Source: JAVBLP01 sp031553505 (lineage in GTDB: Bacteria > Elusimicrobiota > Endomicrobiia > Endomicrobiales > Endomicrobiaceae). From it: a stretch of DNA of 64,000 nucleotides. Below the pieces are notes generated by a model, which was not told where the DNA came from, ran no database searches, and saw only the letters and a program-made list of their open reading frames with translations. Of this stretch, positions 17,703 through 25,513 are shown in pieces (within the stretch, counting starts at the first letter, position 1; each line of letters starts with the position of its first letter). The stretch spans positions 102,617-166,616 of the forward strand of contig JAVBLP010000004.1 of NCBI GenBank assembly GCA_031553505.1. The letters are read 5' to 3'. The position numbers and the translations under genes were made by a program.

Positions 17703-18260
17703 TTAATTGCCAACCGCTTTTCCCATTTCTTCCGCTTCTTTGAGAAAATCCGTTTTGGCGATTTCGCCTTTTTTGTTTATGTTTACCGCGTAAATTGAAT
17801 TAACGCTTTCCCACTTCATAAGCGTGCAAATGCTTTTGCAGCTTTGCTTTAAGCCTATCAATGCCGATTCGTCAAAATCAGCCGCGGAAACGAGCTTGTA
17901 AGTCTGTTTTATTTTCAGCGGCCTTGCGGTTTTTGGTGAAACGTAAGCGTACAGCCTGTCGATAAAAGCTTTTATCTGCGCCGGAAAAGAGTACCAGTAT
18001 AAGGGGAAAGCGACAACTAAAATATCGGCTTTTTCGAGCAGCGGTTCAAGCTGGCGGAAATCGTCTTCTATTACGCAGGCATTGCCTTTGCTCCAGCATT
18101 GGTCGCAAGCGGTACAGCCGCCTATTTTTTTTAAAGCGGCTTCAAACTTTGACACAACGTGTCCCTGCGACTGCGCGCCTTTTATAAAGGCGTCCGCAAG
18201 CATTTCGCTGTTGCCGTTTTTGCGCGGGCTGCCCGTTACAACCAAAATATTTTTGCCCAT
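17703..18260 (-). CDS. NADPH-dependent FMN reductase / flavodoxin-like oxidoreductase
   Basis: 185 residues of the flavodoxin-like fold. TGSPRKNGNSEMLA (about 9-22) is the FMN phosphate loop; GCTACDQCWSKGNACVIEDD (about 48-67) is the Cys-rich stretch found in iron-sulfur flavoproteins and related NAD(P)H reductases; VAFPLYWYSFPAQIKAFIDR (about 83-102) binds the flavin ring. The cluster-ligand spacing CxxCxxC...C is kept in part, so a bound Fe-S cluster is possible but unproven. Start has GGAGGG upstream. It follows the RDD gene by 14 bases and ends the operon. Confidence 0.85.
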   Translation of the reverse strand: MGKNILVVTGSPRKNGNSEMLADAFIKGAQSQGHVVSKFEAALKKIGGCTACDQCWSKGNACVIEDDFRQLEPLLEKADILVVAFPLYWYSFPAQIKAFIDRLYAYVSPKTARPLKIKQTYKLVSAADFDESALIGLKQSCKSICTLMKWESVNSIYAVNINKKGEIAKTDFLKEAEEMGKAVGN

Positions 18261-18274
18261 ATTTCCCTCCGTTG

Positions 18275-19261
18275 CTATTTAATTACAATAGAGCTGATAA
18301 TTTTATCATTAGTGTACGAGTTGCTTGCTATGAGGGCAATAACATATCTTTCTCCGTTTTTATCTAAAACTATAATACGCCCGTCAAATATAAAATCAGG
18401 ATCGTCACTTTCAATTATTGTTTCCGTGCCTTTTATGCCTGAAATTGCGATATCTTTTGTTGTTTTTTTGATAGGCAAGCCTTTGTTTGCGGCATGTTTT
18501 TCAACCCACGTCGTTACTGATTTTGTCAGGGAGTCGTCTATGTCTGTGAGATAAATAACAGTTTCAGATCCATTAGATTTGCCCCAATATCTGTTTTCTT
18601 CCAGTTCAAAGCCATACGGCGATTCTATTGTTAAGCTGATGTCTTCAAAAGTGTGTTTTTGCCATGGAAGCAAACTGTGCTTATCTTCTTCCGAAGTGTT
18701 TGCTATGCGTTCCATTATAGTTCTCGGGTATAAAAAAAGCATTGAAAGAGTACCAATGAAAAAAAACGCCGCAATAATAAAGATAATACCTATAATTAAA
18801 CCTCTTTTTTTAGCGGTTTCGGGATTTTTTTCTAAAACAACGCTGCCGGCGGCTAAATCGTGAAGGTTTTGCTTTTTCCCGGTAAAAGCGCATATTACAA
18901 ATAGGAACATTAAGGAGTTTGACTGTATCATTTTAACAATGCCGCGGATGAAGGCTTTGCCTTGCGTGAGCCTTTCTCCTTTTTCATCGGTAACTTTAAT
19001 ACCCGCGATAAGTTTGCCGATGGTTGCCTGATACTTTGAGCTTTCAAAGCCGGCATAATAAACAAGCTGTGCCAAATTAATGGCGATAAATAAAAATATG
19101 ACAACAAGGCTGTACAAACCGCTTTCAAAATTTCTAACGCTTTCTATCCCTCCGAATGCAAAGAAAAGCACGGAAAGTATTAATGCCAGAGTAAAAAACA
19201 AAATGATAATAGCATCAATAATATAAGCAAAAAATCTTTTCCAAAACCCCGTGTAAGCCAT
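18275..19261 (-). CDS. RDD-family membrane protein (paralogue 1)
   Basis: 328 residues. The N-terminal half is an RDD domain: FWKRFFAYIIDAIIILFF with the conserved Arg and Asp in helix 1, YQATIGKLIAGIKVTD, and a helix pair ending NLHDLAAGSVV. A further membrane helix (about 155-180) leads to a C-terminal outer domain of about 145 residues (from LLPWQKHTFEDISLTIESPYG) that resembles small secreted beta-rich folds. Start has AAAGGAG, 1 base after the stop of the next RDD gene. Function unknown. Confidence 0.8.
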   Translation of the reverse strand: MAYTGFWKRFFAYIIDAIIILFFTLALILSVLFFAFGGIESVRNFESGLYSLVVIFLFIAINLAQLVYYAGFESSKYQATIGKLIAGIKVTDEKGERLTQGKAFIRGIVKMIQSNSLMFLFVICAFTGKKQNLHDLAAGSVVLEKNPETAKKRGLIIGIIFIIAAFFFIGTLSMLFLYPRTIMERIANTSEEDKHSLLPWQKHTFEDISLTIESPYGFELEENRYWGKSNGSETVIYLTDIDDSLTKSVTTWVEKHAANKGLPIKKTTKDIAISGIKGTETIIESDDPDFIFDGRIIVLDKNGERYVIALIASNSYTNDKIISSIVIK

Positions 19262-19262
19262 T

Positions 19263-20390
19263 TTACTCTCCTTTTGTAATTTTTACGGAATCCATCGCTT
19301 TTTGTATAAGCGGATAAAACGACTGCATAAACGTTGAACTGTGGATAACCCATGCCGTATTGCTGCCGTCCGGTATAACGATAATTTCGTCAAAGTTGCC
19401 GGCAATTTCCTCTTTACCGGTTTCCGTTTCCAGCTGTTTCATTCTGGGAGAGTCCGATAAATTTTTATCTGTATATGTGCGTATGGCTTTTAAAGCGCTC
19501 ATGCCTGATATTTCAATATTTCGGATTTCAAATGCTTTTGCTTTTTCTTCAGGTTCGTAACGGGTTAAATCGTTAGTAAACCTCTGCATAACGCTTTCCG
19601 CGGAAACAGGTACGTCATAGGTTATATACTGTATTTGGTATTCAAAAGGAATGTATTTGTTTGCATAGATAATAATATCTGCAATATTGTTGGATGTATC
19701 TGTTTTCGCGGAATTTTCGGCGGCCGTGTCTCTTTTAGGCATAAAGGGGAGTTCCGCGGAAACGCCGATATCGTCAAAACGCCTTTCCGGCCATATTATT
19801 TTTGAGAAGTCCGCGCCTTGCTGCGCCTGCGCAAGCGTTTTAATGGAGCTTACGGTAAAGCCTACTTTAACAAGTACAAACTTATAAAGCGCAATAGAGC
19901 CTGCGGTAAAAATCAATCCTAAAACTATTATAACTGTCGCCGCGATTTTCGCGCCTTTTTCGGAAGCGGGCGAAGATTCGCTTTTCACGTTAACAACAAA
20001 AGTGTCTGCGGCAAAATCGTGAAGGTTTTGTTTGTTACCGGTAAAAGCGCAGGCAATAAAAGTTATGTTTAAAGGAAAAACGGCAAAAAAGCTTTTTATA
20101 AAAGCCCTCATGAACGCTTTGCCCGTGTTTATCCTGACGCCTTGAGCATCTGTAACTTTAAGCCCCATGAGCATTTTTCCGGGAGTCGCCTGATATTTTG
20201 AACTTTCGAACAAGGCGGAGTAGAAAAGAAAAATAATACACCCTAAAACCATGCTTGCGATTATCATGTGCGAAATATTCGTAAATATTGACCACGGGAC
20301 AAAATTCCCTAAAACGGATGTTGCGACTGATAAAACCATGCAATCGATAAAAAAAGCCAAAAAACGTTTTGCAAAACTTGCGAAGGACAT
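19263..20390 (-). CDS. RDD-family membrane protein (paralogue 2)
   Basis: 375 residues, same layout as its neighbours: RDD domain (FAKRFLAFFIDCMVLSVAT; YQATPGKMLMGLKVTDAQG; NLHDFAADTFVV), one more membrane helix near residue 160-185, then an outer domain starting near IIWPERRFDDIGVSAELPF with a late VIHSSTFMQSFYP motif also seen in paralogue 3 as VIHGSSGKESAMP. The outer domain is closer to paralogue 3 than to paralogue 1. Role unknown. Confidence 0.8.
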   Translation of the reverse strand: MSFASFAKRFLAFFIDCMVLSVATSVLGNFVPWSIFTNISHMIIASMVLGCIIFLFYSALFESSKYQATPGKMLMGLKVTDAQGVRINTGKAFMRAFIKSFFAVFPLNITFIACAFTGNKQNLHDFAADTFVVNVKSESSPASEKGAKIAATVIIVLGLIFTAGSIALYKFVLVKVGFTVSSIKTLAQAQQGADFSKIIWPERRFDDIGVSAELPFMPKRDTAAENSAKTDTSNNIADIIIYANKYIPFEYQIQYITYDVPVSAESVMQRFTNDLTRYEPEEKAKAFEIRNIEISGMSALKAIRTYTDKNLSDSPRMKQLETETGKEEIAGNFDEIIVIPDGSNTAWVIHSSTFMQSFYPLIQKAMDSVKITKGE

Positions 20391-20410
20391 TGAAATCTCC
20401 TTAATTTGTA

Positions 20411-20677
20411 TTAGTCTGCGATTATAATTGTTTCAGTTGTGCCGGGCTGTTGTTCAATACTGGTTTTGCCGGGGTTTGAAAATTTTTCCGCCAGATACAT
20501 TGAAAGTTTTGTCAAGAAGAATGCGTCATCATCTTTTGATTTTTTATTGCCGTTTTCCGCGAAAACTCCGGCGGAATTTGCCAAGGCAGGCTGGAATGCA
20601 AACGCGCAAACAAATATAAGCACGGCAAAAACCGCAATGGCGGCGTATAAATTGTTTTTTTGAGTTGAGCGGTTCAT
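20411..20677 (-). CDS. Small signal-anchored protein between two RDD genes
   Basis: 88 residues: one hydrophobic segment (about 11-33, ending QPALA) and a short polar tail with a KKSKDDDAFF patch and a Thr/Ile-rich end. Its ATG overlaps the TGA of RDD paralogue 3 (ATGA), so it is translationally coupled, and the next RDD gene follows 20 bases later. The overlap and its place inside the operon support a real gene. No family recognised. Confidence 0.6.
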   Translation of the reverse strand: MNRSTQKNNLYAAIAVFAVLIFVCAFAFQPALANSAGVFAENGNKKSKDDDAFFLTKLSMYLAEKFSNPGKTSIEQQPGTTETIIIAD

Positions 20678-21795
20678 TCAATTTCCGTTTTTATAATTTC
20701 TACCGAGTACATCGCTTTTTCTATAAACGGCATCGCTGATTCTTTACCCGATGAGCCGTGGATGACCCAGAATTTGTCCGGCGCTTCCCGTATTACGGCA
20801 ATTTTGTCAAAAATTCCATAGGTGTCTTGGTTCATCGTTTCGGCAAACCGCTGTACGCTTGCCAGTTTGCCGGGAAGTTCCGCGGGTTTTACCCTTACGG
20901 CAGCCAAAGAATCAAAGCCTGAATATTTTGCCGTTTCAACTGTAAACTCTTCCTGCGGCGCCTGCCTGCCGGTTGCGCCAATATGCGCCATGCCGTATTT
21001 TTCCATTATGTTCTGAAGAGATGTTTTAGAATTAAGCGTTATATATTGTATTTCAAAATTGAAAGGGGTAGTCATGTAGTTATAAATAATTATATCAGCA
21101 ATATTTTCTGATTCATTTTTCAATGAGTTTTCTTTTTCCAAATCTCTTTTAGGGGTAAAGGGCAGATCAATTGTAACAAATATATCGGCAAAATTTCTTT
21201 TGGGCCATGTTAAAGAAGAAGCGTTTGTTTTGTTTTGCATCGCGGCTACGGTTTCGATACTTTTAAACGTCATGCCTTCTTTAGCCGCGAATGAAAATAT
21301 AAAAATTAAAAACGCTATGCAGCAAATGCCTGCGGTTATGATAACCGCCGTAATAATTTTTAAAGCCTTTTCATTGGCTGCCGCCGTTTCCGTTTTGTTT
21401 ATAACATAGCTTCTTGCCGCGAAGTCATGAAGATTTTGCTTCTTTTTTGTGAAAATGCAGATAAAAAACAGAAAAGGCAAAAACGTGGAAATATCTTTAA
21501 TAACAGCCCTTGTAAGAGCACGCGGAAAATTTAATCTGCCGCCGTCCGCGGTTACGGCCTTTATCCCCATTACTATTTTTCCGGGAGTCGCCTGCCTTTG
21601 CGAGCTCTCAAATAATGCCGAATACAGTATAAAGATGATTATTGCCGCCGCCTGCGAAAAAACAACCGTAAACAGCATGCCTGAAGCGGTATCTTCCGAA
21701 GGCACAAAAGCCATTACGATTGAAACGCCGAAATACACAACGATGCAGTCTATGAAAAAAGCCAAAAAGCGTTTTGAAAAACTTGCATAACCCAT
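20674..21795 (-). CDS. RDD-family membrane protein (paralogue 3)
   Basis: 373 residues, first gene of the RDD operon. RDD marks: FSKRFLAFFIDCIVVYFGVS, RQATPGKIVMGIKAVTADG, NLHDFAARSYVI. One more membrane helix at about 160-185, then an outer domain starting LTWPKRNFADIFVTIDLPF. The three RDD proteins and the 88-residue peptide form one operon with the flavodoxin-like gene. Repeated duplication of one gene is the simplest origin. Confidence 0.8.
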   Translation of the reverse strand: MGYASFSKRFLAFFIDCIVVYFGVSIVMAFVPSEDTASGMLFTVVFSQAAAIIIFILYSALFESSQRQATPGKIVMGIKAVTADGGRLNFPRALTRAVIKDISTFLPFLFFICIFTKKKQNLHDFAARSYVINKTETAAANEKALKIITAVIITAGICCIAFLIFIFSFAAKEGMTFKSIETVAAMQNKTNASSLTWPKRNFADIFVTIDLPFTPKRDLEKENSLKNESENIADIIIYNYMTTPFNFEIQYITLNSKTSLQNIMEKYGMAHIGATGRQAPQEEFTVETAKYSGFDSLAAVRVKPAELPGKLASVQRFAETMNQDTYGIFDKIAVIREAPDKFWVIHGSSGKESAMPFIEKAMYSVEIIKTEIE

Positions 21796-22155
21796 CAGGC
21801 GAGACTCCTTTAATAGCGGCAGTTTTGATTATAATATATTTCCTTTTTATTTAAAACACTTTTGTCTCTGCACCTTCTCCCTGACAAGGGAGAGGTACAT
21901 TTGTTATGTTTTTCCAAATAGAAAAAACCGGACATTTTTTGCCCGGTTTTTGTAAAAAAAGTCAGAAGTTAGGAATATGTAGTCAGTGTGTGCAGTTTTG
22001 CGCCGCAAAAATCGCCGCATCAGAATGACAAAACTTACTTATTTTTAAGTCATTTTTTTGTATTTCAAACTATTACTTATTAATTATTACTTGCCTTTGC
22101 CATGCTTCTATGCGTCTATGCATCCACACATCGCTATTTTCATTATTACTTGCCG
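21796..22155. other. Gene-free gap with hairpins and terminator
   Basis: 360 bases without a credible gene. It holds a small hairpin (CTTCTCCCTGACAAGGGAGAGG near 21870), the terminator at 21922-21951, and an AT-rich motif (TTATTAATTATTACTTGCC at about 22077-22095) that recurs in other gaps. The RDD operon promoter probably lies near 21820-21860. Confidence 0.4.
21922..21951 (-). terminator. Terminator of the rpmH-jag operon
   Basis: Stem AAAACCGG (21924-21931) with CCGGTTTT (21943-21950), extended by G-T and A-T pairs, and T runs on both sides. It lies about 205 bases after the jag stop on the minus strand and would also work on the plus strand. Confidence 0.65.
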
Positions 22156-22833
22156 TTAAGCTGTTTTTTTTCCGGAAAGCTTTATGCCGACTTTTCTTAA
22201 TGAGCCTTCCCCTTCCGAAAAAGATTCTATTTTCGGGTTATCTTTCAAATACGTGTGCACTATTTTTCTTTCTTTGGCGCTCATAGGGTCAAAACGGTAA
22301 ATTTTACCCGTGCGGTTTACATATTCCACAGCTTTGTCCGCCATAATTTTTAAGCGTTCACTTTGTTTTGTCCTGTAGTTTTCGCAATCGAGATTAAGCT
22401 TGATTTTTGTATTTAAATCGTTATTTACGATAATTTGAGTTATGTACTCAAGGGCGTCAAGCGTCTGGCCGCCTTTGCCTATTATAAAGCTGCTGTCGCC
22501 TGCGGCAATTTCCATGTTAATGCTGTCTTTAACAAAAGAAGATTTAAGAGATTTTAACGGTATACCCATTTTATCAATGATGTCTGAAAGGGTTTTTTCC
22601 GCTTTGGGGATAACTTTTTTGGGGTCCGCTTCAACCGTGACATTGTTTTTGCAGTCCGCGGCTGATGCGGATATAAGGACTGCCGCCGGTTTCGCGCCCA
22701 TAAGCCCGAAAAGCCCCGTGGAGCCTTCATCAAGAATTTTAATTTCGGCTTTTTCCCTGCTGCAGCCGAGCTGTTCCAAACCTTTATTTATTGCTTCTTC
22801 AACTGTCTTGCCTTTTATTTCTATTTCCGGCAT
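22156..22833 (-). CDS. jag: Jag/KhpB RNA-binding protein
   Basis: 225 residues. Three domains in order: Jag_N (EIKGKTVEEAINKGLEQLG, with DEGSTGLFGLMGAKPA), a KH domain with the GKGGQTLDALEYI loop (about 118-130), and an R3H domain near the C-terminus (MSAKERKIVHTYLKDNPKI). Jag/KhpB binds RNA and is tied to cell-wall growth control in Gram-positive bacteria; its role here is inferred. It sits in its usual place after yidC. Confidence 0.93.
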   Translation of the reverse strand: MPEIEIKGKTVEEAINKGLEQLGCSREKAEIKILDEGSTGLFGLMGAKPAAVLISASAADCKNNVTVEADPKKVIPKAEKTLSDIIDKMGIPLKSLKSSFVKDSINMEIAAGDSSFIIGKGGQTLDALEYITQIIVNNDLNTKIKLNLDCENYRTKQSERLKIMADKAVEYVNRTGKIYRFDPMSAKERKIVHTYLKDNPKIESFSEGEGSLRKVGIKLSGKKTA

Positions 22834-22863
22834 GTCTCTTCCTCTTTTATTTTTTATGGCGGT

Positions 22864-22912
22864 CTTAAAGTTTTTGCCGCGGCTTTGTTGCGCGCCCCGC
22901 TAAAAACTTTAA
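22864..22912. repeat. Inverted repeat between yidC and jag
   Basis: Arms TTAAAGTTTTT (22865-22875) and AAAAACTTTAA (22902-22912) enclose 26 bases rich in G and C. It may be a weak terminator or an RNA-processing hairpin inside the operon. Confidence 0.4.
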
Positions 22913-22977
22913 AACCTAAAGAACTATGCTAAACCTGGAACTTTAAATACTTGTTGCTTATTAGTTATTACTTGCAG

Positions 22978-24558
22978 TTATGCGTGTTTCACTCTTGCGT
23001 TATCTTTCCTGATCACGAAGAACTGCAAAATCATCGATACTACGCTGTTTGTAAGCCAGTAAAGGACAAGCCCTGAAGGGAAAGTCCAGAACATAAACGT
23101 AAATATTACCGGTATTATGTACATTATTCTTCTTTGCGTCGGGTCTGAAGTCGCGGTTGTCATTTTCTGCTGTAAAAACATTCCGATACCCATTATTAAA
23201 GGAAGCAGATTAAGGTTAAAACCGCCAAGCTGCATAAACTGGTCAGCCGCGGATAGATCTTTTACCCATAAAATCCACGGTTCGCACCTTAATTCGTAAG
23301 CGTTGCGAAGCATCGTGAAAAACGCCCAGAAAATAGGCAGCTGCAAAAGCATGGGCAAACAGCCGCCAAGCGGGTTTACTTTCTGTGATTTGTACACGTT
23401 TAACATTTCCGCGTTAAGCCTCTGCGGATTCTCTTTGAATTTATCCTGTATTTCTTTGATCATGGGCTGTACGCGCTTCATAGCCGCCGCCGCCTTTAAA
23501 CTTTTTAAAGTAAGCGGTATCATTAAAATCTGTATGCAGACCGTAAGCATTATGATTGCCCAGCCGTAATTGTGCGTTATTCCGTGGAAAAATGTGAGCA
23601 CCGCGAACGCAATTTTACCTAAGAAGCCGAAAAAGCCGAAATCTACAGCTTTTTCAAGCCCGATTTTATATGTCATTAGATATGTGTAGCCTTTAGGACC
23701 AAGGTAAAAATTAATTGAATATTCCGCACTGTCATTTTCTTTGGGGGATAACGCTGTAAGAGTTAACGAATATGGATGCTTTTTATCAAGCCTGTGTGAT
23801 TTTATTTGGTCAAAATCGATTGATTTTTCAGGTATAAACGCCGCGAGGAAATATCTGTTGTCAACAGCCGCCCATCTGAAAAGCGCAGCGGATTCCGTAT
23901 CGTTTTTAAGTTTTCTGATTTTGCCGGGCTTTGCCGCCGTAAAAGCTATGGCTCTTGTGACAGCCATGTTTTCTTTCAGTTCTTTTGTGTCCGTGCCAAG
24001 GCCGGGGCCCCATTCAAGTTCTACCTGCGGAAGTTTTGCGTCAGCCTTTGTTTTAGCAAGCGTTATCGTTACGTTGTGCATGTATGAATCCGGCGAAAGC
24101 GTATAAGTTTTTGTTATCTTCCAGCCTTCATGCGAGGTGTGTTCAAAAACGATTTTTTCATTGGTTTTTGAAACAATTTTGTAATTAGAACCAGGGAAGT
24201 TTGCCATTACGGGCGCCGCCTGCGGAAGCACCAAATCTACCCACTGGCCGTTCTTTTCTTTTATTGACCAGCTTAAAACCGAGGCGCCCCTGTTTGAAAG
24301 GACAGCTTTATATTTATCGGTTTCGATATTAATCTTTTCTTCCTGCGTTTTTGCGTTCTTTTCAAGCTGCGAACCCTTTGAGTCTTCGCTTTTGAGCTCA
24401 GACTTGTTTTCGTAAGCGGCTGCGCTTTCAGACTTTACGGTTTCGGTCTTGGCGGATTGTTGTTGCTGCGGCTGCTGCGGAGGCGGAGCAAAGAAATAAT
24501 ACCAAACGAAGATAGCCAGCGCTGAAAATACTACAAACATTATCGTGTTTTTTTGCAT
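22978..24558 (-). CDS. yidC: Membrane protein insertase YidC
   Basis: 526 residues, the long Gram-negative type: an N-terminal membrane helix (4-21), a Gln/Lys-rich linker, a large periplasmic P1 domain, and five C-terminal helices with NPLGGCLPMLLQLPIFWAFF as signature. It inserts membrane proteins alone or with SecYEG. ATG preceded by AAAGGAAG. Order rpmH-rnpA-yidD-yidC-jag is the standard one. Confidence 0.97.
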   Translation of the reverse strand: MQKNTIMFVVFSALAIFVWYYFFAPPPQQPQQQQSAKTETVKSESAAAYENKSELKSEDSKGSQLEKNAKTQEEKINIETDKYKAVLSNRGASVLSWSIKEKNGQWVDLVLPQAAPVMANFPGSNYKIVSKTNEKIVFEHTSHEGWKITKTYTLSPDSYMHNVTITLAKTKADAKLPQVELEWGPGLGTDTKELKENMAVTRAIAFTAAKPGKIRKLKNDTESAALFRWAAVDNRYFLAAFIPEKSIDFDQIKSHRLDKKHPYSLTLTALSPKENDSAEYSINFYLGPKGYTYLMTYKIGLEKAVDFGFFGFLGKIAFAVLTFFHGITHNYGWAIIMLTVCIQILMIPLTLKSLKAAAAMKRVQPMIKEIQDKFKENPQRLNAEMLNVYKSQKVNPLGGCLPMLLQLPIFWAFFTMLRNAYELRCEPWILWVKDLSAADQFMQLGGFNLNLLPLIMGIGMFLQQKMTTATSDPTQRRIMYIIPVIFTFMFWTFPSGLVLYWLTNSVVSMILQFFVIRKDNARVKHA

Positions 24559-24614
24559 TTTACTTCCTTTCTAAACGGCAATTAATAAATAACAATTAAA
24601 AAACATTCAAAAGC

Positions 24615-24884
24615 CTATTGATTCTTCTTGTCATTGTCTTTAATTATTAATCGTCCATTGTTAATTGTTAACTGTCTTTTTGGTACCGGGTCTATGCCGC
24701 CTTTACAAAAAGGGTGGCAGCGTATGATTCTTTTAAAAGCCATAAAAGAACCTTTGAAAAATCCGTAAATTTCTATTGCCTGATAAGCGTAAGAAGAACA
24801 GCTTGGCTGGAAACGGCATCTGGGAGGTAAAACTGAAGATACTGCCTGGTAACATTTAATTAAAAATAGTGCGGCACGCTTCAT
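24615..24884 (-). CDS. yidD: Membrane protein insertion efficiency factor YidD
   Basis: 89 residues. The DUF37 signature is complete: CRFQPSCSSYAYQAIEIYG, then RIIRCHPFCKGGIDPVP. An amphipathic N-terminal helix (LFLIKCYQAVSSVLPP) places it at the inner membrane. The start overlaps the stop of rnpA by 4 bases. Confidence 0.95.
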   Translation of the reverse strand: MKRAALFLIKCYQAVSSVLPPRCRFQPSCSSYAYQAIEIYGFFKGSFMAFKRIIRCHPFCKGGIDPVPKRQLTINNGRLIIKDNDKKNQ

Positions 24885-25270
24885 TTTGTGCTCTTATATA
24901 AACCGGCGCCTGCAAGCATTGTTAAAATCGTCTTTTCAAGCGCTTTATAATCCAGTGTTGCTGTTTCCGGTTTGGAAATAAAAATTAAATCCAATCCTGC
25001 TTCCATAGAACGCTTATTTGTCCTGAAAATTTCCCTGAGCCTTCTTTTTGTCCTGTTTCTTACGGGGGCTGATCCTACTTTACGGGAAGTTACGAGCCCG
25101 AGCCTTCTTAAATGTCCCCCGTTGTTTTTGTAAGCCAGAATCTTTAAAGCCTTATTTTCAAGCCTGCGCCCTTTTTTAAACACCAAATTGAAGTCTTTCT
25201 GGAGGTGAAGCCGTTCGCGGTAAGAAAAAGAAAAACTTTTATGGGAGGCGCCCTTCTCTTTGTTGAGCAT
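24881..25270 (-). CDS. rnpA: Ribonuclease P protein component
   Basis: 129 residues; helps the RNase P RNA trim tRNA 5' ends. Family marks are the aromatic start (RERLHLQKDFNLVFKKGRR) and the RNxxRR motif in APVRNRTKRRLREIFR. The first 15 residues before the domain are longer than in many homologues. Six bases after rpmH, overlapping yidD by 4. Confidence 0.95.
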   Translation of the reverse strand: MLNKEKGASHKSFSFSYRERLHLQKDFNLVFKKGRRLENKALKILAYKNNGGHLRRLGLVTSRKVGSAPVRNRTKRRLREIFRTNKRSMEAGLDLIFISKPETATLDYKALEKTILTMLAGAGLYKSTK

Positions 25271-25276
25271 GTTTGC

Positions 25277-25411
25277 TTATGCGCTGATTGTCTTGCGACC
25301 TTTTCTTCTGCGGGCGCTTAATACTCTTCTGCCGCCCGGAGTAGCCATTCTGGCCATAAAACCTATTTTTTTCTTTCTTCTGTCTTTGTTTGGCTGATAC
25401 GTTCTTTTCAT
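25277..25411 (-). CDS. rpmH: 50S ribosomal protein L34
   Basis: 44 residues: MKRTYQPNKDRRKKKIGFMA ... the normal L34. The frame is open further upstream, but ATG 25411 has GAGGAA 7 bases before it and gives the family length. First gene of the rpmH-rnpA-yidD-yidC-jag operon, with a promoter at 25475-25503 and a leader hairpin. Confidence 0.97.
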   Translation of the reverse strand: MKRTYQPNKDRRKKKIGFMARMATPGGRRVLSARRRKGRKTISA

Positions 25412-25433
25412 TGTTAATTCCTCGGTTATTTTG

Positions 25434-25451
25434 AAGGGGTAAACCCCTTTT
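25434..25451 (-). promoter_or_regulatory. Hairpin in the rpmH leader
   Basis: AAGGGGTTTACCCCTT on the minus strand, in the short leader between the inferred transcription start (about 25468) and the rpmH ribosome site. A perfect 6-bp stem with T-rich and A-rich flanks. May tune L34 expression or RNA stability. Confidence 0.4.
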
Positions 25452-25503
25452 TGAATATTTAAAAATACTTTGGTATTATATCTAAAAATCAAATTAAGGT
25501 CAA
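25451..25503. promoter_or_regulatory. Divergent promoter pair sharing one -10 element (rpmH and porin)
   Basis: Minus strand, for rpmH: TTGACC (25498-25503), 17-base spacer, TATAAT (25475-25480). Plus strand, for the porin-like gene: TTGAAT (25451-25456), 17-base spacer, TATTAT (25474-25479). The two -10 boxes lie on the same 7 bases, TATTATA at 25474-25480. Such symmetric -10 elements are known to drive transcription both ways. Confidence 0.65.
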
Positions 25504-25513
25504 TGAGGTTTTC

